From: Ambrosia x helenae
Taxonomy: Eukaryota > Streptophyta > Magnoliopsida > Asterales > Asteraceae
Assembly (NCBI GenBank): GCA_030844895.1
Contig: CM061231.1
Coordinates: 158,457,376-158,521,375, forward strand
Length of the DNA: 64,000 nt
Direction of reading: 5' to 3'
In this document: piece after piece, positions 12,337 to 24,305 of the stretch
Layout: every line of letters starts with the position of its first letter
Numbering within the stretch: the first letter of the stretch is position 1
Position numbers and translations under genes: made by a program
The notes under the pieces: generated by a model
Told to the model about the DNA's origin: nothing
Database searches by the model: none
The model's input: the letters and a program-made list of their open reading frames with translations, nothing else

Positions 12337-13594
12337 TTAGTAATCTTCATCATCATAATCATTCCTCGACCTGAAGATCCTTCTAACCACAGCGGCTGCA
12401 GCACCAAGAAACATAAACAAAACCAACGTATCAAACCCACCACCGATTCCAACGGCCACGCTTGGTCCAGGTGCAAAGAATGAAAACGGCGACCACCCCC
12501 AGCCACCATAGCCATAACCGTATCCACCAATTAGCGGTGGTGCAACCCGTGGATTTATGTAAATATTAGTCCTGTAAAATGGTCATCAATTCATGATATG
12601 GTTTGAACAACAAGGTGTATTTGAGTTAGATTTAGAGAATAACCACATGACGTTCTTACTATTATTCTAAAAAGAGTACCAAATTACCAATTAACCCACA
12701 CATGACACACCTTCTAAACTTACTTCTAAATATATATATTGGTGTCTATAGTAATATAGGACTAGAATGCACAACCATTTAGGAAGAAACACCTTTCGCA
12801 CACCTTGACACTAGGCAAGTAAACTAACGGAATGTTCAGTGAATGGTTTGTGAACCGTTTGTCGGACAGTTCATTTATGTTCGTTAATTTAATTAACGAG
12901 TGAACATGCACTGTTTTTTTTCATTTAATTAAACGAATGGACATGAACGCATGTATAGTTAGTTCATTTATGTAATTTATGTTTGTTCTTTCAAGTTTGT
13001 GATTGTGTGTTCCTATACTCTTTTTTTATTATTTATTCAAAATTGTTTATTTTAAAACCTTCACCCGTCTATATTCAGTTATATTCATGAACCCTTTGTT
13101 TTGAATACCAACGAGGGAACACAAATGAACATGAACATATTTATTTTCTTAACTAACGAACATGAACAAAAAAATATGTCCGTTCATTTTAAAACCTTCA
13201 CCCGTCTATGTTAGTGTTTGTTCATTTCTATGTTCGATTCATTTACAAACCACTTACTGCTAGTCTACAAGCCCTTTGTCGGATAAATTCAATTACCTCG
13301 AATTATTGATTCTTGGTGAAGATGAACGAGGGGCCGACTTCGGGGCAGAGCGAAAAGCTTGACCGCCAACACGGCCACCGGATTTGGCAGCGAAAGCCGG
13401 ATCAATTGATCCAAGTGTCAAGACTCCAGCTGCCATTGTCACCAAAGCAAGCTTTGCTAGTTGATTGCTTTCATTAACTCTGTTTATATCCAACATTTCC
13501 CACATAACAAACTATATTAAAAACCTTAAAAACAATCACATCTATAACAACTAAAAAAAGAAAATAAGTGGGAACATAAGTAATTGACTAATAA

Positions 13595-13628
<34 letters not shown>

Positions 13629-14745
13629 GCATAGTTTAATGGTGAAATAGTTAGGGCTGTGCAACGGTTCAGAACCGGACCGAACCAAATCGAACCGGAC
13701 CGAACCGCGAACCGTTTATTCCAAAATATGAGAACCGGAACCGGAACCGATAATTACTAAACGGTTCGGTTCCAGAACCGGGTGAAACGGTTCTCATGAA
13801 ACAGTTCTAGGCCAGAACCGGTTGTCAATAAAATCCTAAAATTTACATTAACAATTAAATAAAAAAAACAATAACTTTTCTTAAAAAAATTATCAACAGT
13901 TTGTGTTAACCATGGTTACTAAAAGTATAGCATTTTACGTATCAAAATATGTTTTGTTCGGATCAGATCATTCTTTTTATACAGATTAAACGAGTCAGAA
14001 CAAGCTGTGCTGACTGCTGACCATCACATAAGACAACAATCTACATTCCTACCAAGTTAAACAATTTAAAAGTGTTAAGAACTGTAAAGAAAGAAACAAC
14101 ATATTCTATTTCAAACTAATAATAGAATATTTAAATATTTAATTTAATTCTAAACGGTTCTAACGGTTCTTAACCGGGCCCGTCGGTTCTAACCGGAACC
14201 GAACCGGGAACCGATTATGCCAAAATATGAGAACCGGAACCGGAACCTATAACATTAATTCGGTTCGGTTCTAGCGGTTCCGGGTCGGTTTCACGGTTTT
14301 CGCGGTTCGAAACCGTTTATTGCTCACCCCTAGAAATAGTAGTCCTAACAACCTCCGGGTCACAAGTTCGAGTCCTCGCCGGGCCTTTCAACCTTTAATG
14401 GGTATGATTTTTCGATGGATGAGAATCGAACCTATGACCAACCAGACGGGACCCTCTGAAGAGGTAAACCCTCCGAGTGAATCTGTATAGTTTTCTAAAG
14501 AATACTTTATATTAAAAACCTTAAAAACAACCAAATTTAAGAATTTAAAGTAAAAAAAACAAGTGGGAACATAAGTGGTTGACTAATAAAGATTACCTTA
14601 ATGAATCTTTATGGTTTTCTGAAGAAGATTTTTTATGGGAATTACAAGAGATGATGAATGGTTTTTTGGAGATTTTGTTTAATTTATAGGGTGTGGAGAT
14701 GAGTGTGTTGATTAAGAAGCTTTGGTGAGATGAAGCTATAGACAT
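12337..14745 (-). CDS. small plastid-targeted glycine-rich membrane protein, 3 exons
   Basis: Three exons join cleanly: 14745-14597, 13479-13297 and 12571-12337, giving 188 codons plus TAA. The start at 14745 is MSIASSHQSFLINT, a Ser-rich, acid-poor leader typical of chloroplast transit peptides. Exon 2 has a hydrophobic stretch (LAKLALVTMAAGVLTLG) ending in AFAA, which resembles a thylakoid processing site. A basic Ser/Arg/Pro stretch, a Gly/Tyr-rich GGYGYGYGGWGW segment and a C-terminal hydrophobic helix (FDTLVLFMFLGAAAAVV) follow, then RRIF and an acidic DYDDEDY end. It resembles small plant proteins distantly like the DUF1517 thylakoid family, but I cannot name it and its function is unknown. 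Reading frame and splice sites look intact despite about 900 bp of mobile DNA in intron 1. Confidence 0.85.
13511..13596. repeat. left copy of an 86-bp direct repeat in intron 1
   Basis: Matches 14506-14591, with both copies 86 bp long; they share ATATTAAAAACCTTAAAAAC and GTGGGAACATAAG, and end in GACTAATAAAG. The copies exactly border the retroposon at 13597-14505. The right copy begins four bases from the exon 1 donor. Confidence 0.85.
13597..14505 (-). mobile_element. SINE-like retroposon with (A)29 tail, split by a hAT element
   Basis: Minus-strand orientation is inferred from the run of 29 T at 13597-13625, a poly(A) tail on the other strand. Near 14424-14434 the minus strand reads GGTTCGATTC, a Pol III B-box match. 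The plus strand also has tRNA-like boxes (TAGTTTAATGG at 13632 and GTTCGAGTCC at 14368), which lie a normal distance apart once the hAT element is removed. Which boxes are real is uncertain. It is bordered by 86-bp direct repeats. Confidence 0.55.
13652..14332. mobile_element. non-autonomous hAT-like element, 681 bp
   Basis: The ends are imperfect inverted repeats, TAGGGCTGTGCAACGGTT on the left and TAGGGGTGAGCAATAAACGG read inward from the right. Perfect 8-bp duplications GAAATAGT lie at 13644-13651 and 14333-14340. Both ends are rich in GAACCGGAACC repeats. It has no coding potential. Confidence 0.9.
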
Positions 14746-14853
14746 GGTGATTGAATTAAGTGTTGAACTGCTTTGATGCTTGTTGATTCAAGTGGTTTTG
14801 TATTGCAGGATTGGAGTTTGCAAGGCTCATCTAACTTATGATGGTACTCATGC

Positions 14854-14859
14854 CACGTG
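14854..14859. promoter_or_regulatory. G-box CACGTG upstream of the plastid-protein gene
   Basis: CCACGTGG is centred about 110 bp upstream of the start codon at 14745. G-boxes bind bZIP and bHLH factors in light- and ABA-regulated plant promoters. That would suit a photosynthesis-related gene, but the match alone is weak evidence. Confidence 0.4.
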
Positions 14860-15407
14860 GTAGTCTTGGAGTGGCTAGTTCCATTTATGTACATTACCTT
14901 AAGATTTTTTTTTTTTTTTTTTTTTTTTTCATTTAGATATCGGCAAGATTAAAATTGAGAAAACCACAATTATTCGTGTATTATTTTTTGTAATAAATTT
15001 TCATTTTAAAAAATTATAATGAAAGTCGGTACAATACTCCAATTCCACATTGAAAACTTGTGTTTTAAAAAATATGTAATAATGCGAATTTAAAGGGTGA
15101 TATTACGTATACGACTGGACGTTGTGGCCCGTAAGAGCAGCCTGTCGCGAGCGACAAGTTTGTACACGTGGCTAGCGCTACCCACAACAGGTCCACGTGA
15201 AGCGGTCAGCGAGTGATGGGACGTGAACCAGCTCGCGTCCGTTAGCGGGCTGGCTAGACTTTTAAAATTCAAAAATTCAATTTTTCACCAACCAAATTTA
15301 TTACCCTCCCTATATTTATTTACCCTAAACCTTCTTCTTCTTCACACAATTCTTCTTCTTTAAAATTCTCAAACCCTAAACCTTCAATTTTGAAAGCCAA
15401 CTCCATC
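14860..15407. other. spacer and leader of the SANT-like gene
   Basis: A T-run at 14909-14929, then a GC-rich block (15100-15260), then a CT-rich leader (TTCTTCTTCTTCACAC) just before the ATG at 15408. The block carries GGACGTTGTGG, and GTCCGTTGTGG appears inverted near 16318, so this may be the left end of a Harbinger-type element. Confidence 0.4.
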
Positions 15408-16008
15408 ATGGTGCAGTGGACTGAGGAGAAAGAGTTAGCACTCGTCATCGCGTACCAACAAGTGCACGGTGACAGTGCTTTGATAAGTCGGGGATCACCG
15501 AGTGCTCGCGGACCACCAGTGGCGAAGCTTGACCCGAAGGTTCGGGGGGTCGGAAGTCACCGGGGGTTCGGAAGTCACTGGTTTCGGGGGGTCGAAAACC
15601 AGTTTCGGGGGGTCGAAACCCTATATTTTCAAAATTTTCTATACGGATAATATATAATCGGAACTTCTGCGCGAAAATCCGGGGGGGTCGGCCGCCCCTC
15701 CCCGCCCCTACAAACCTTCGCCAGTGCGGACCACAATGGCATCGGGTGCTAGCCGAGTTTGGTACCCTTGTCGGGGGTACCAACCGTACCAATGACTCCA
15801 TCTCCCAAAAATTTGGGGACTTGAAATCGAAGTGTAAAAACTTCGAAACCGCGTACAGGGAGGTGAAGAGAGATCTCCCGGGGAGAAAGAGGACGTTCTC
15901 CTCGCCTTTACCCACGTGGAGTACCGTCGCAAGGTTGGTCACCCCTTTCACCACGTTTCGGCGTGGCAAATGTTACGCTCGGGCTCCCACTTACGTTAGG
16001 TTTTTTTA
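15408..16008 (+). pseudogene. SANT/trihelix-like Harbinger-type ORF1, interrupted by a MITE
   Basis: The start MVQWTEEKELALVIAY fits the W-T-x-E-E-x-x-L first helix of the SANT/Myb-like proteins that plant PIF/Harbinger transposons encode alongside their transposase. A 210-bp MITE plus one 8-bp duplication (218 bp, not a multiple of three) splits the frame at 15517. When they are ignored, the frame runs on through GPQWHRVLAEFGTLVGGTN and SISQKFGDLKSKCKNFETAY, matching the family's middle region, to a stop near 16006. The intact protein would be about 125 residues, shorter than the copies at 32010 and 59617; it lacks their C-terminal coiled region. No transposase partner was seen. Confidence 0.65.
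15517..15726. mobile_element. hAT-like MITE, 210 bp, copy 1
   Basis: It starts CAGTGGCGAAGCTTGA and ends CAAACCTTCGCCAGTG, an inverted repeat, and is flanked by perfect 8-bp duplications CGGACCAC (15509-15516 and 15727-15734). The interior contains G-rich GGTTTCGGGGGGTCGAA motifs. A related copy lies at 63134-63303. Confidence 0.9.
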
Positions 16009-17040
16009 ATCGTTTGGTGCATTTTTTTTTTTTTTTAGTGTAAGGCTTTTTTTTTTCTAGTGTAATTTTTGTTTATTGTGATTTTCTTCTTCTTTTTTTT
16101 TGTTAGTGTAATTTTTCTTTTGTATTTAGTTTAATGTTTTTTTTATAAAAAAAAAATGGGGTAAATATTTAAATATATTTGATAAAAAAAAACCCTACTA
16201 ACCTTGACCCACAACACCCGGCCACGAGCAACCGCCGGCCGCTACTCAGTGTCACGTAGGCGTCGACATGACAAAATATTATTCGATAAATCCCTCACTC
16301 ACCTCTACCCACAACGGACATTCTAATGATTATATTCTTTATTTAGAAGATATAAGAAGTACATGGTATGTAATTGCTTGGTTAAGGAAAACAGACTTAA
16401 TCAATTATTGACATTACTATATAACTATATCACATTCCAAACAACTACTATTTTCGTGATTTTCTCATTAAAATTCCTTCTAGTGGCTACTTGCAGTTAT
16501 AAAACATTTGAACAAATAGCTTACAGATTGCAACCTAATAACTTGAATGAATAATTTCATATGTTTTTATAAGAAATGTTTGATTTTGAAGAGGTAACAC
16601 CTTACATACTCAGAATGACTATCAACATAGCAATACATTGATAGTCATTCTTAGTTTATTTACCGAACATTCGACAGACTTACACGCAATAAATAAATAA
16701 ATAAGCCACAAGATGATATGTTTCCATTAAAACTTAACTTGTAGATTACAAGCACCAATGGCATCGGTATTGTTCATTACATTGATTCATACAAACAAAG
16801 GAAAAAAGAAACTATGTCATAGAGAAAATGTTCACAACTTTTGCTTCACTGCTAACAAGTAAGAAGCGACCAAACACAAACCCCGTTCGGGGAAACTCAC
16901 AACATAACATCAACTTTAACGACTCGTGGCTGCATTGCAACCCGCAACACTTCTCCCAACACGGTCTTTTATTTGACCTTCATTCTATAATAAGTTAAAG
17001 GTAAAAAAAAACCCGACCCGTTTCCCTTATCAAAAGCGCC
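16009..17040. other. spacer; right part is the H+-ATPase 3' UTR
   Basis: T-rich sequence (16020-16160), a GC-rich block near 16200-16280, then AT-rich DNA. The last few hundred bases before 17041 should be the 3' UTR of the minus-strand H+-ATPase gene. No gene seen. Confidence 0.4.
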
Positions 17041-19841
17041 TCATACTGTGTAATGTTGTTGAATAGTATCAATGTCGAGCCCCTTCAGTTTCACCACTGA
17101 CTCAACGTGACCCTTGAGTGTAAGTACCTCCCGTAGTCTATACAAATAGCGACACAAGCGTTTGTTAAATGAAATGTTTACGACTTTAAGAAACATAATC
17201 TCAAAATTTGAAAAGTTTGTATTAGTTAAAGTACCTTGCAACTTCAGCACGTCTTTTGGCCTGTTCAGCGATTTCAGACAGTTCTCTGTAGCTGCTCTTT
17301 TCGTTGAAGAGGTTTGACGTATCAGGCGCTTGAAGCCCGTGTAGAGTCCTTTGAGCGTGAGCCCATTGGGCCTCTCGCTCTCCTCGTCCATAATCCTTCT
17401 TTGTTGTGAAAGCAGTCTATACCAAATAACCAAAATAGTGTTAGTCACAAAACTCATCAATATTAACTGAACATTTGTACATACCCTATTGTCAATCATG
17501 CTGAGCCACGCCTTCCCGCTTAGGATGTACCGAATGGCAAACTTCATGATATCGAGGGGGAAGTAAAACACGATACTGTAAAGCCAGATAACACCAGCCC
17601 ATTTCCAGCCAACTCCTTTGATTCTTGCGAATTCCCACTCGGCGTATACTGCTATTAAAGTTGCTACCTGAAATATTAATATCAAACAAGAACATGTATA
17701 AGGTTATGTTAATTTCAAGTAAAAATCTTTAAATTTTAACCACAATAAAATTGCAAGAAATTAAAAAAAAAAAAAAAAACATTTACCAGTTGCGCTGCGA
17801 GGAAAGCGCCCATTAGTAAGAAGCCAGGTCGTTCCACAAATGACCAGCTTCGAGAGCGAGTGACAAAGATTAGAGCTTGGCTCACAATACTGACTTGCAA
17901 ATATAAAGCAGCCATCATCTCGGTCTCACTGTTCCTCAGAGATTTAACACTAAATTTATCCTGTATACGCCAACGTTTTTAATGAGCAAACAAAAGATTA
18001 ATGGTTTATGTTTGTGGAAGTTAAAAACTTTTATATGTTATTACCGTGAAGAAGTCGGTATCCTTCATGATCCAGAAGAAGATAACTGTCATTAAAGCTA
18101 AGTAACCACCAAGCACAACTCCAGTGGCGAAGATCTCTTTTAGCTTCCAGCTATCTGGTAACGGAGATGGTTTCACTCTATCCTTTGAGATTGTCATGAT
18201 TGTACCTTTAAAACATACAAGAAAAGAAAAGAATCAGTAAGATAATCCAAATATTTAGAGGGTGTTTGGGATTACGTTTTGAATCTGATTTTTAGATTTT
18301 TGCGTTTTGAAAACGCAGATAATCAGTTTTTAGTGTTTGGATTGCGTTTTGAAAACGCAGATAATCAGTTTTTTAAGCTACCAAAACGCAATAATCTATA
18401 AGCAGCTCAACCCCTGCTTTTCCAAAACGCATAATCTGTTTTAAATAATCAATCCCAAACACCGTAGTATCTAATGTACAATAATTTTAGAAAACTCACC
18501 ATCATTAAGGATTGCAATAATAAGGACCATGAATGGAGAGAAGTCGAACTTCCATATCAAAGCGATGAACAAGAATCCAAACACAATACGGATGGTGATA
18601 GAAACTGCATAGATCTGTAAAATGAGAAATTATTTAGTAACTAAAGTTTTGTGTTTTTATCAAATATTTGAAAGATTAGAGACGGACGGTGTAGTTCTTC
18701 ATTCTTTGGAAAATAGCTCTGCTGGTAAGCACAGCACTGATAATGACACTAAGCCCTGGCTCGGTGAGCACGATGTCAGAAGCGCCTCTTGCAGCATCTG
18801 TAGCATCAGCAACTGCAATACCAATATCAGCCTTCTTTAAAGCAGGCGCATCGTTCACACCATCTCCGGTCATTCCACAAATGTGCTTCCTCTCTTGTAA
18901 TTTCTTCACAATTTCATACTTGTGTTCTGTATATTATAAGTACAATTTTAAATTTCAAAATAATATTAAAAATATTTTAAAAAGTCTGAATAGAATAAAC
19001 ACTCACCAGGGAAAACTCCAGCGAATCCATCAGCTTTCTCGATCAACTCATCGATAGGAAGTCCAGCAATAGATTCGTCCTTGTGTCCGCCGAGTAAAGA
19101 AGAAGAAGGATACATGTTTGTTCCCATTCCAAGCCGTCTACCGGTTTCCTTAGCAATAGCAAGTTGATCACCTATATATCATAGATACCAAATCAGTACT
19201 AATTTAGATAAAATAATTATATAAATAATTATATAAAGCAGTACTATGGTTTACCAGTAATCATCTTGACATTTACGCCAAGGTTGAGAGCTCTTCGGAT
19301 GGTCTCAGCACTGTCATGCCTTGGTGGATCAAAGAGAGACAAAAGCCCAACAAATTCCCATGGACCGCCCGGGCTATCTTTTGATTTTTGTGGCACTTCC
19401 TGTCTTGCAACACCCAAAGATCGCAGCCCACGCTCGGCGAATTTATCAATCATTGCATGAACTTTCTTCTTCAGGTCTTCTTTGCAGCCGCAAAGGGTCA
19501 AAATCTGATTCAACATTCATGGACAATCAGTGTTTCTTTCTTTCACTATGCTAAAACTAGTGAAATAATGGCGAATACGTTACCTGTTCGGGAGCACCTT
19601 TGCTAGCTCTAAACCAGTTGCCATTATTATCAATGTAAGTCAACGCAGTCCTCTTATCAACCGGGTTGAATGGGAAGAAATGGACCTCTCTGATTCCAGC
19701 GCGTGCCTACAAAAAACAAATAGGTCAATTATAATCAAAATAATAATAATAATAATAATTTTTTTTATATATTATTTTCCTAGTCGTGAAAAATTACATC
19801 AAGATAGCGGGCAGGCGGGCAAACAGGTCAACAACAACAAC

Positions 19842-19903
<62 letters not shown>

Positions 19904-22900
19904 TAACAATAATAATAATAACAATAACAATAATAATAATAAGCCATTTTTCTACTTTTAAAGAAAATAAAAAATGATGTATCATACCTCTTTGGGGTCA
20001 GCAAGGGTACCAACAATGGCTGCGTCAATAGCGTCTTGGTTTTCCATCCTAGAGGCCCTTGCAGCGTAAAGCAACACCTGTTCCTTATCCAAACCTTTGC
20101 CAAACACCTCGATCAAATTTTTATCAACGCTAAGTTTGTTAAGTGTCAAAGTTCCGGTTTTATCACTGCAAAGAACATCCATTCCCGCCATTTCTTCAAT
20201 GGCGGTCATTCTTTTGGTAATAGCACCCTGCTGTGAAAGCCTATGCGATCCAATAGCCATAGTGACCGAAAGAACAGTAGGCATAGCAATTGGAATTCCA
20301 CCAATAAGCAACACCAAAAGATTGTCAATCCCCTTTCTGTACTCTCTGTGTTGGATCGGGTACATAACAATAATCTCGACAACCATTCCAACAGCAATGG
20401 AGCAAATACAGAAGTTTCCAATTGCTGTTAGAACCTTCTGGAAGTGTCCAACTTGGTTAGTGCTGTCGACAAGATGCGCAGCCTTACCAAAAAAGGTATG
20501 CACTCCGGTTGCAATAACAACGGCTTCAAGTTCACCTTGTTTACAAGTAGAACCCGAAAACACTTCATCATATGGATTCTTGGTAACAGGGAGCGATTCA
20601 CCGGTAAGTGCAGACTGATCAATCTTTAAAGGATCGCCTTCTAGAAGTCTAGCGTCTGCAGGTACGATATCACCAAGCTTGATACTTATAATATCTCCAG
20701 GAACCAATATAGCAGCTTCTTGTTCACTCCAACGTCCGTCCCTTAGAACCTTGGTTTTAGGCGCAAGACCAGCCATAAGTGCAGCAGCAGCATTTCCAGC
20801 GTTGTTTTCTTCAATGAAACTGATGGTGGAGTTGATAACAAGCAGGCAAACGATACCAACGAAATCTTGCCAATCTGGCGGCTTCCCGCCACCATTAGCT
20901 AACGCAATTGCCATTATGGCTGCAGCCTCCATGACCCATGATAAGGGGTTCCACATAAACCCAAGAAACTTAAGGAGTTTGCTTTCCTATATTCAACAAC
21001 AAATAAAAAATAATAATAAGTTTTTTAAACATTTGTAAATGAAGTTAGTAGTAACAACTAATTTAGTAATACCTTTTTCTCTTCCAATTTGTTTGGTCCA
21101 AAAATTTCAAGCCTTTGGGCTCCTTCGTCTGAGCTCAGACCTTCGCGGTTACATTTCAACTGTTCAAACACCTCTTCGATTGGTACTTTTTCCTGTATTA
21201 ACAGAAAATAATGTTCACAAGCCATACAAGATTATAGTTAGATTTTTATAGTTAGGCGTTTGCGTATCGCTAAATTTTAGACTTTGTTCTGCACAGTGAG
21301 AGCAGCAACGTAGGATGCCACATATGATCATTTTGCCACCTAGGATGCCACGTACGATCATTTTGCCACCTAAGCATGCCACGTCAGCCTCACACTAACG
21401 GAGTTAGCCTCAGTTAGTTTGGGTCCGTTTGTGGCCAATATGTCGAAAGTTGGGACCGCTATTAGTTATTTTCGTAGTTGGGACAATTATCAGCCAAAGA
21501 GTAATAGTTTGAATTATTTATTTCCATTACTCCATTTAATAATGGTTATGATAATTAACAAACAAATAATGTAGATAAAATATTTTATTATTTTTAACAA
21601 AAAGTGAGTAAATTATTTGGTAGAAAGCTATTTTCACGGTGATGTAGGACAAAAAAAATAATAGTTAAGACTTGAACATGCGTTAGCCAAGTTGACTTTA
21701 CCACTAACGCAAATGGGTCGGACCCACACACGATGAAGGTGCATCCGTATTCTGTTTATTTAATTATTTCTTTGATAGAAATTATTAACCAACCAACAAA
21801 GGCACGTTGCCCAACAAAGAAAAAGTCCAAAAAAACTTTTTCTCATTTATTTGCTACCAACGATTCCCATTCAGAAAAAAGCAGTTTCTTCACAGAATTC
21901 CCATATCAAGAAAATTAACAATTTTTATTTAAGTATAAAAAAAAAGTATAAAGGGACCGGAGCGGTTTGTGATACACCACCCGTGATAGCTGTGATCATC
22001 ACGAATATCGTCTTGTCACCTATGTTATGGGCAAAAATCATCACGGTTGTTATGTACATCGCGACCGTGACAAAGATGTCTTGAGTCGGTGGTTTTGTTT
22101 AACAATAAGGTGTAATGTTTTATGATTGGTTAGTTTTTTTTTTTTTTTTTTTTAGGGGGGGGGGGGGGGTAGGGAATAATTTAGTGATAGTGTGATACAC
22201 CGCCTCATGTGTTTATTGATGGATGTAATAAAATATGAAAAATTAAGGTGATACAAGATGGTTGGGTTTGATAAAATGGTGTGTGATGACCGCCCCGCGT
22301 TGCGTACTTGCGTAAGAGCAATTCCTACAATTTTTTAAGATAAATATTTTTATGGGGATTAACAAAACAATTTAGGTGATGGCTATATAACATGAGTCCG
22401 TTATCTACGCCATTTATTTTGATTTATAGGAACAATAAATAACCAAATAATTACTGGTAAGTAGTTATTTATTAATATAACAGAGGAGCATAGATCCAAA
22501 AATCTGGTTAGATTCCATTGGTCAGAGCTGTTAACAAAAGCATAGAAATAGACAAGTTTTATGTACCACGGAGAACGTTTTGTTGAACCATAAAAATAAT
22601 TATAATACTATGTGGTGTGTGGGCGGCTCATCCCCGTCGTCACCGTCTCATTCCGTCCAACACCGTCCCCGCCGTGCCTCATCCGTCCAAACCGTTCAAA
22701 ATTGGACGTTTAAGCCGGGCTTGTTGATTGGTGGGGCTAGCTTCTTGTTCTTCCTCCTCGCCGCTAATTTCTCTGTCAACCACACCCTAGGCCCGTCAAG
22801 CGGTGACGACCTGGCCCGACATCTTATGTGTTGGCTTACTTGTCACGTGGTGGTGATGTTTAGTCCGTCAACCACCGTCAACCACACAGTTTAGTCTAAA

Positions 22901-23979
22901 AAGTTGATTAATAAGATAAAAGTACAAAACGTACTTAAGATGTGCACTTATTATGTTAAAGATGTGCAACTTTTGAAGAGTGCTAGTGAATATTTTGAAA
23001 TATTCCTATAATTATAGGAAAGTCAGAAAAAAACAAAAGTGTACTAAAAGAAAATATATTTTTTTTTTGGAAATTAAAAAAATGAAAGGGGCAAAATAAA
23101 TCAATAAATAAATATATTAAAGATACTTTTGTGATCTTTGCATTAAATTTTATTCAAAGCATTACCCCTTGTGATGTTTAATGACTATTATAGACATTAC
23201 AACTTGATGCATTAAATAATTTTGGTAAATACACAAGTCATCTCTAAAAACTGAAAGAGAATATTGTGATTCAATATTTGATTGGTATGGTGTGAGATTA
23301 TCGATTTAAATCATTGTAAGTGTAACGTATAAGGGTGTTAAAAAAGTTTTGTAGTTAAAAAAAAATATTTGATTTGTATGCCTTTAAAAATTGTAACTTA
23401 TGCATGGAATTTTGTACCTAAGTTAATCTAGTTTCCTACTGAAAATACTTTTCTAGTTGTACTTAAGGTAGTACACGATGTACGTATACAATTTATTGGT
23501 AACATAAATGGTCAACCGTTAATTAATGGATAACAACTATAACTACAAAGAGAGCCAGAGTGTATGAATCCTAATTATTTAAAAAAATAACCTAAAATAT
23601 AACCATTTGACTAACAAAATACTCCTAACTACAAAATAATATTCCTAAAACCCCAAATTACGGAGATAGTAACGGATTAAGCGTAAAACTAAATTCATTT
23701 CATCAAATAAAATCATAAAATAATTTACATCGATTAAGACGTACGGAACTAAACTGTTTCTAACAAAAAAAAAACACAGACTATGAAACAAAATTATGAG
23801 ATGATTTTAAAATCACCAGAGATGTCGATTTCGTGAAGTGTATAGAATATAATTTTGTTAATTTGTCTAGTAGCATTAAATTAATGCATGAATGATGAAT
23901 TAATATTAAAATCGATCTGTAACCGGCAAAACAACAGGTTGATTATTTGTGAAGAAAAGTTGTCACATGCAAATTGCAA

Positions 23980-24047
<68 letters not shown>

Positions 24048-24234
24048 GGGTTAGGTTCACGTACAAACAGCTTTTTCGTACGAACTGTACGAATCAAAGG
24101 AAAAAACACGCGGTGTCGTTTATAACTAGAGTAATTATATAATTACTCTAGTTATATACGGCTCGCGTGTTTTTCCGTGTTTTTCCTTCAATTCGTACAG
24201 TTCGTACGAAAAAGTTGTCTGTATTTGATCTTTT

Positions 24235-24305
<71 letters not shown>

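Noticed and set aside
14347..14430. A tRNA gene
   Set aside because: Pol III box matches exist, but no cloverleaf could be built; the setting is a SINE-like retroposon.
19786..20103. Poly-Ile, poly-Asn and poly-Tyr frames
   Set aside because: They are products of the AAT microsatellite in an H+-ATPase intron.
20097..20618. A 173-codon plus-strand frame
   Set aside because: It is the antisense of H+-ATPase exon 3.
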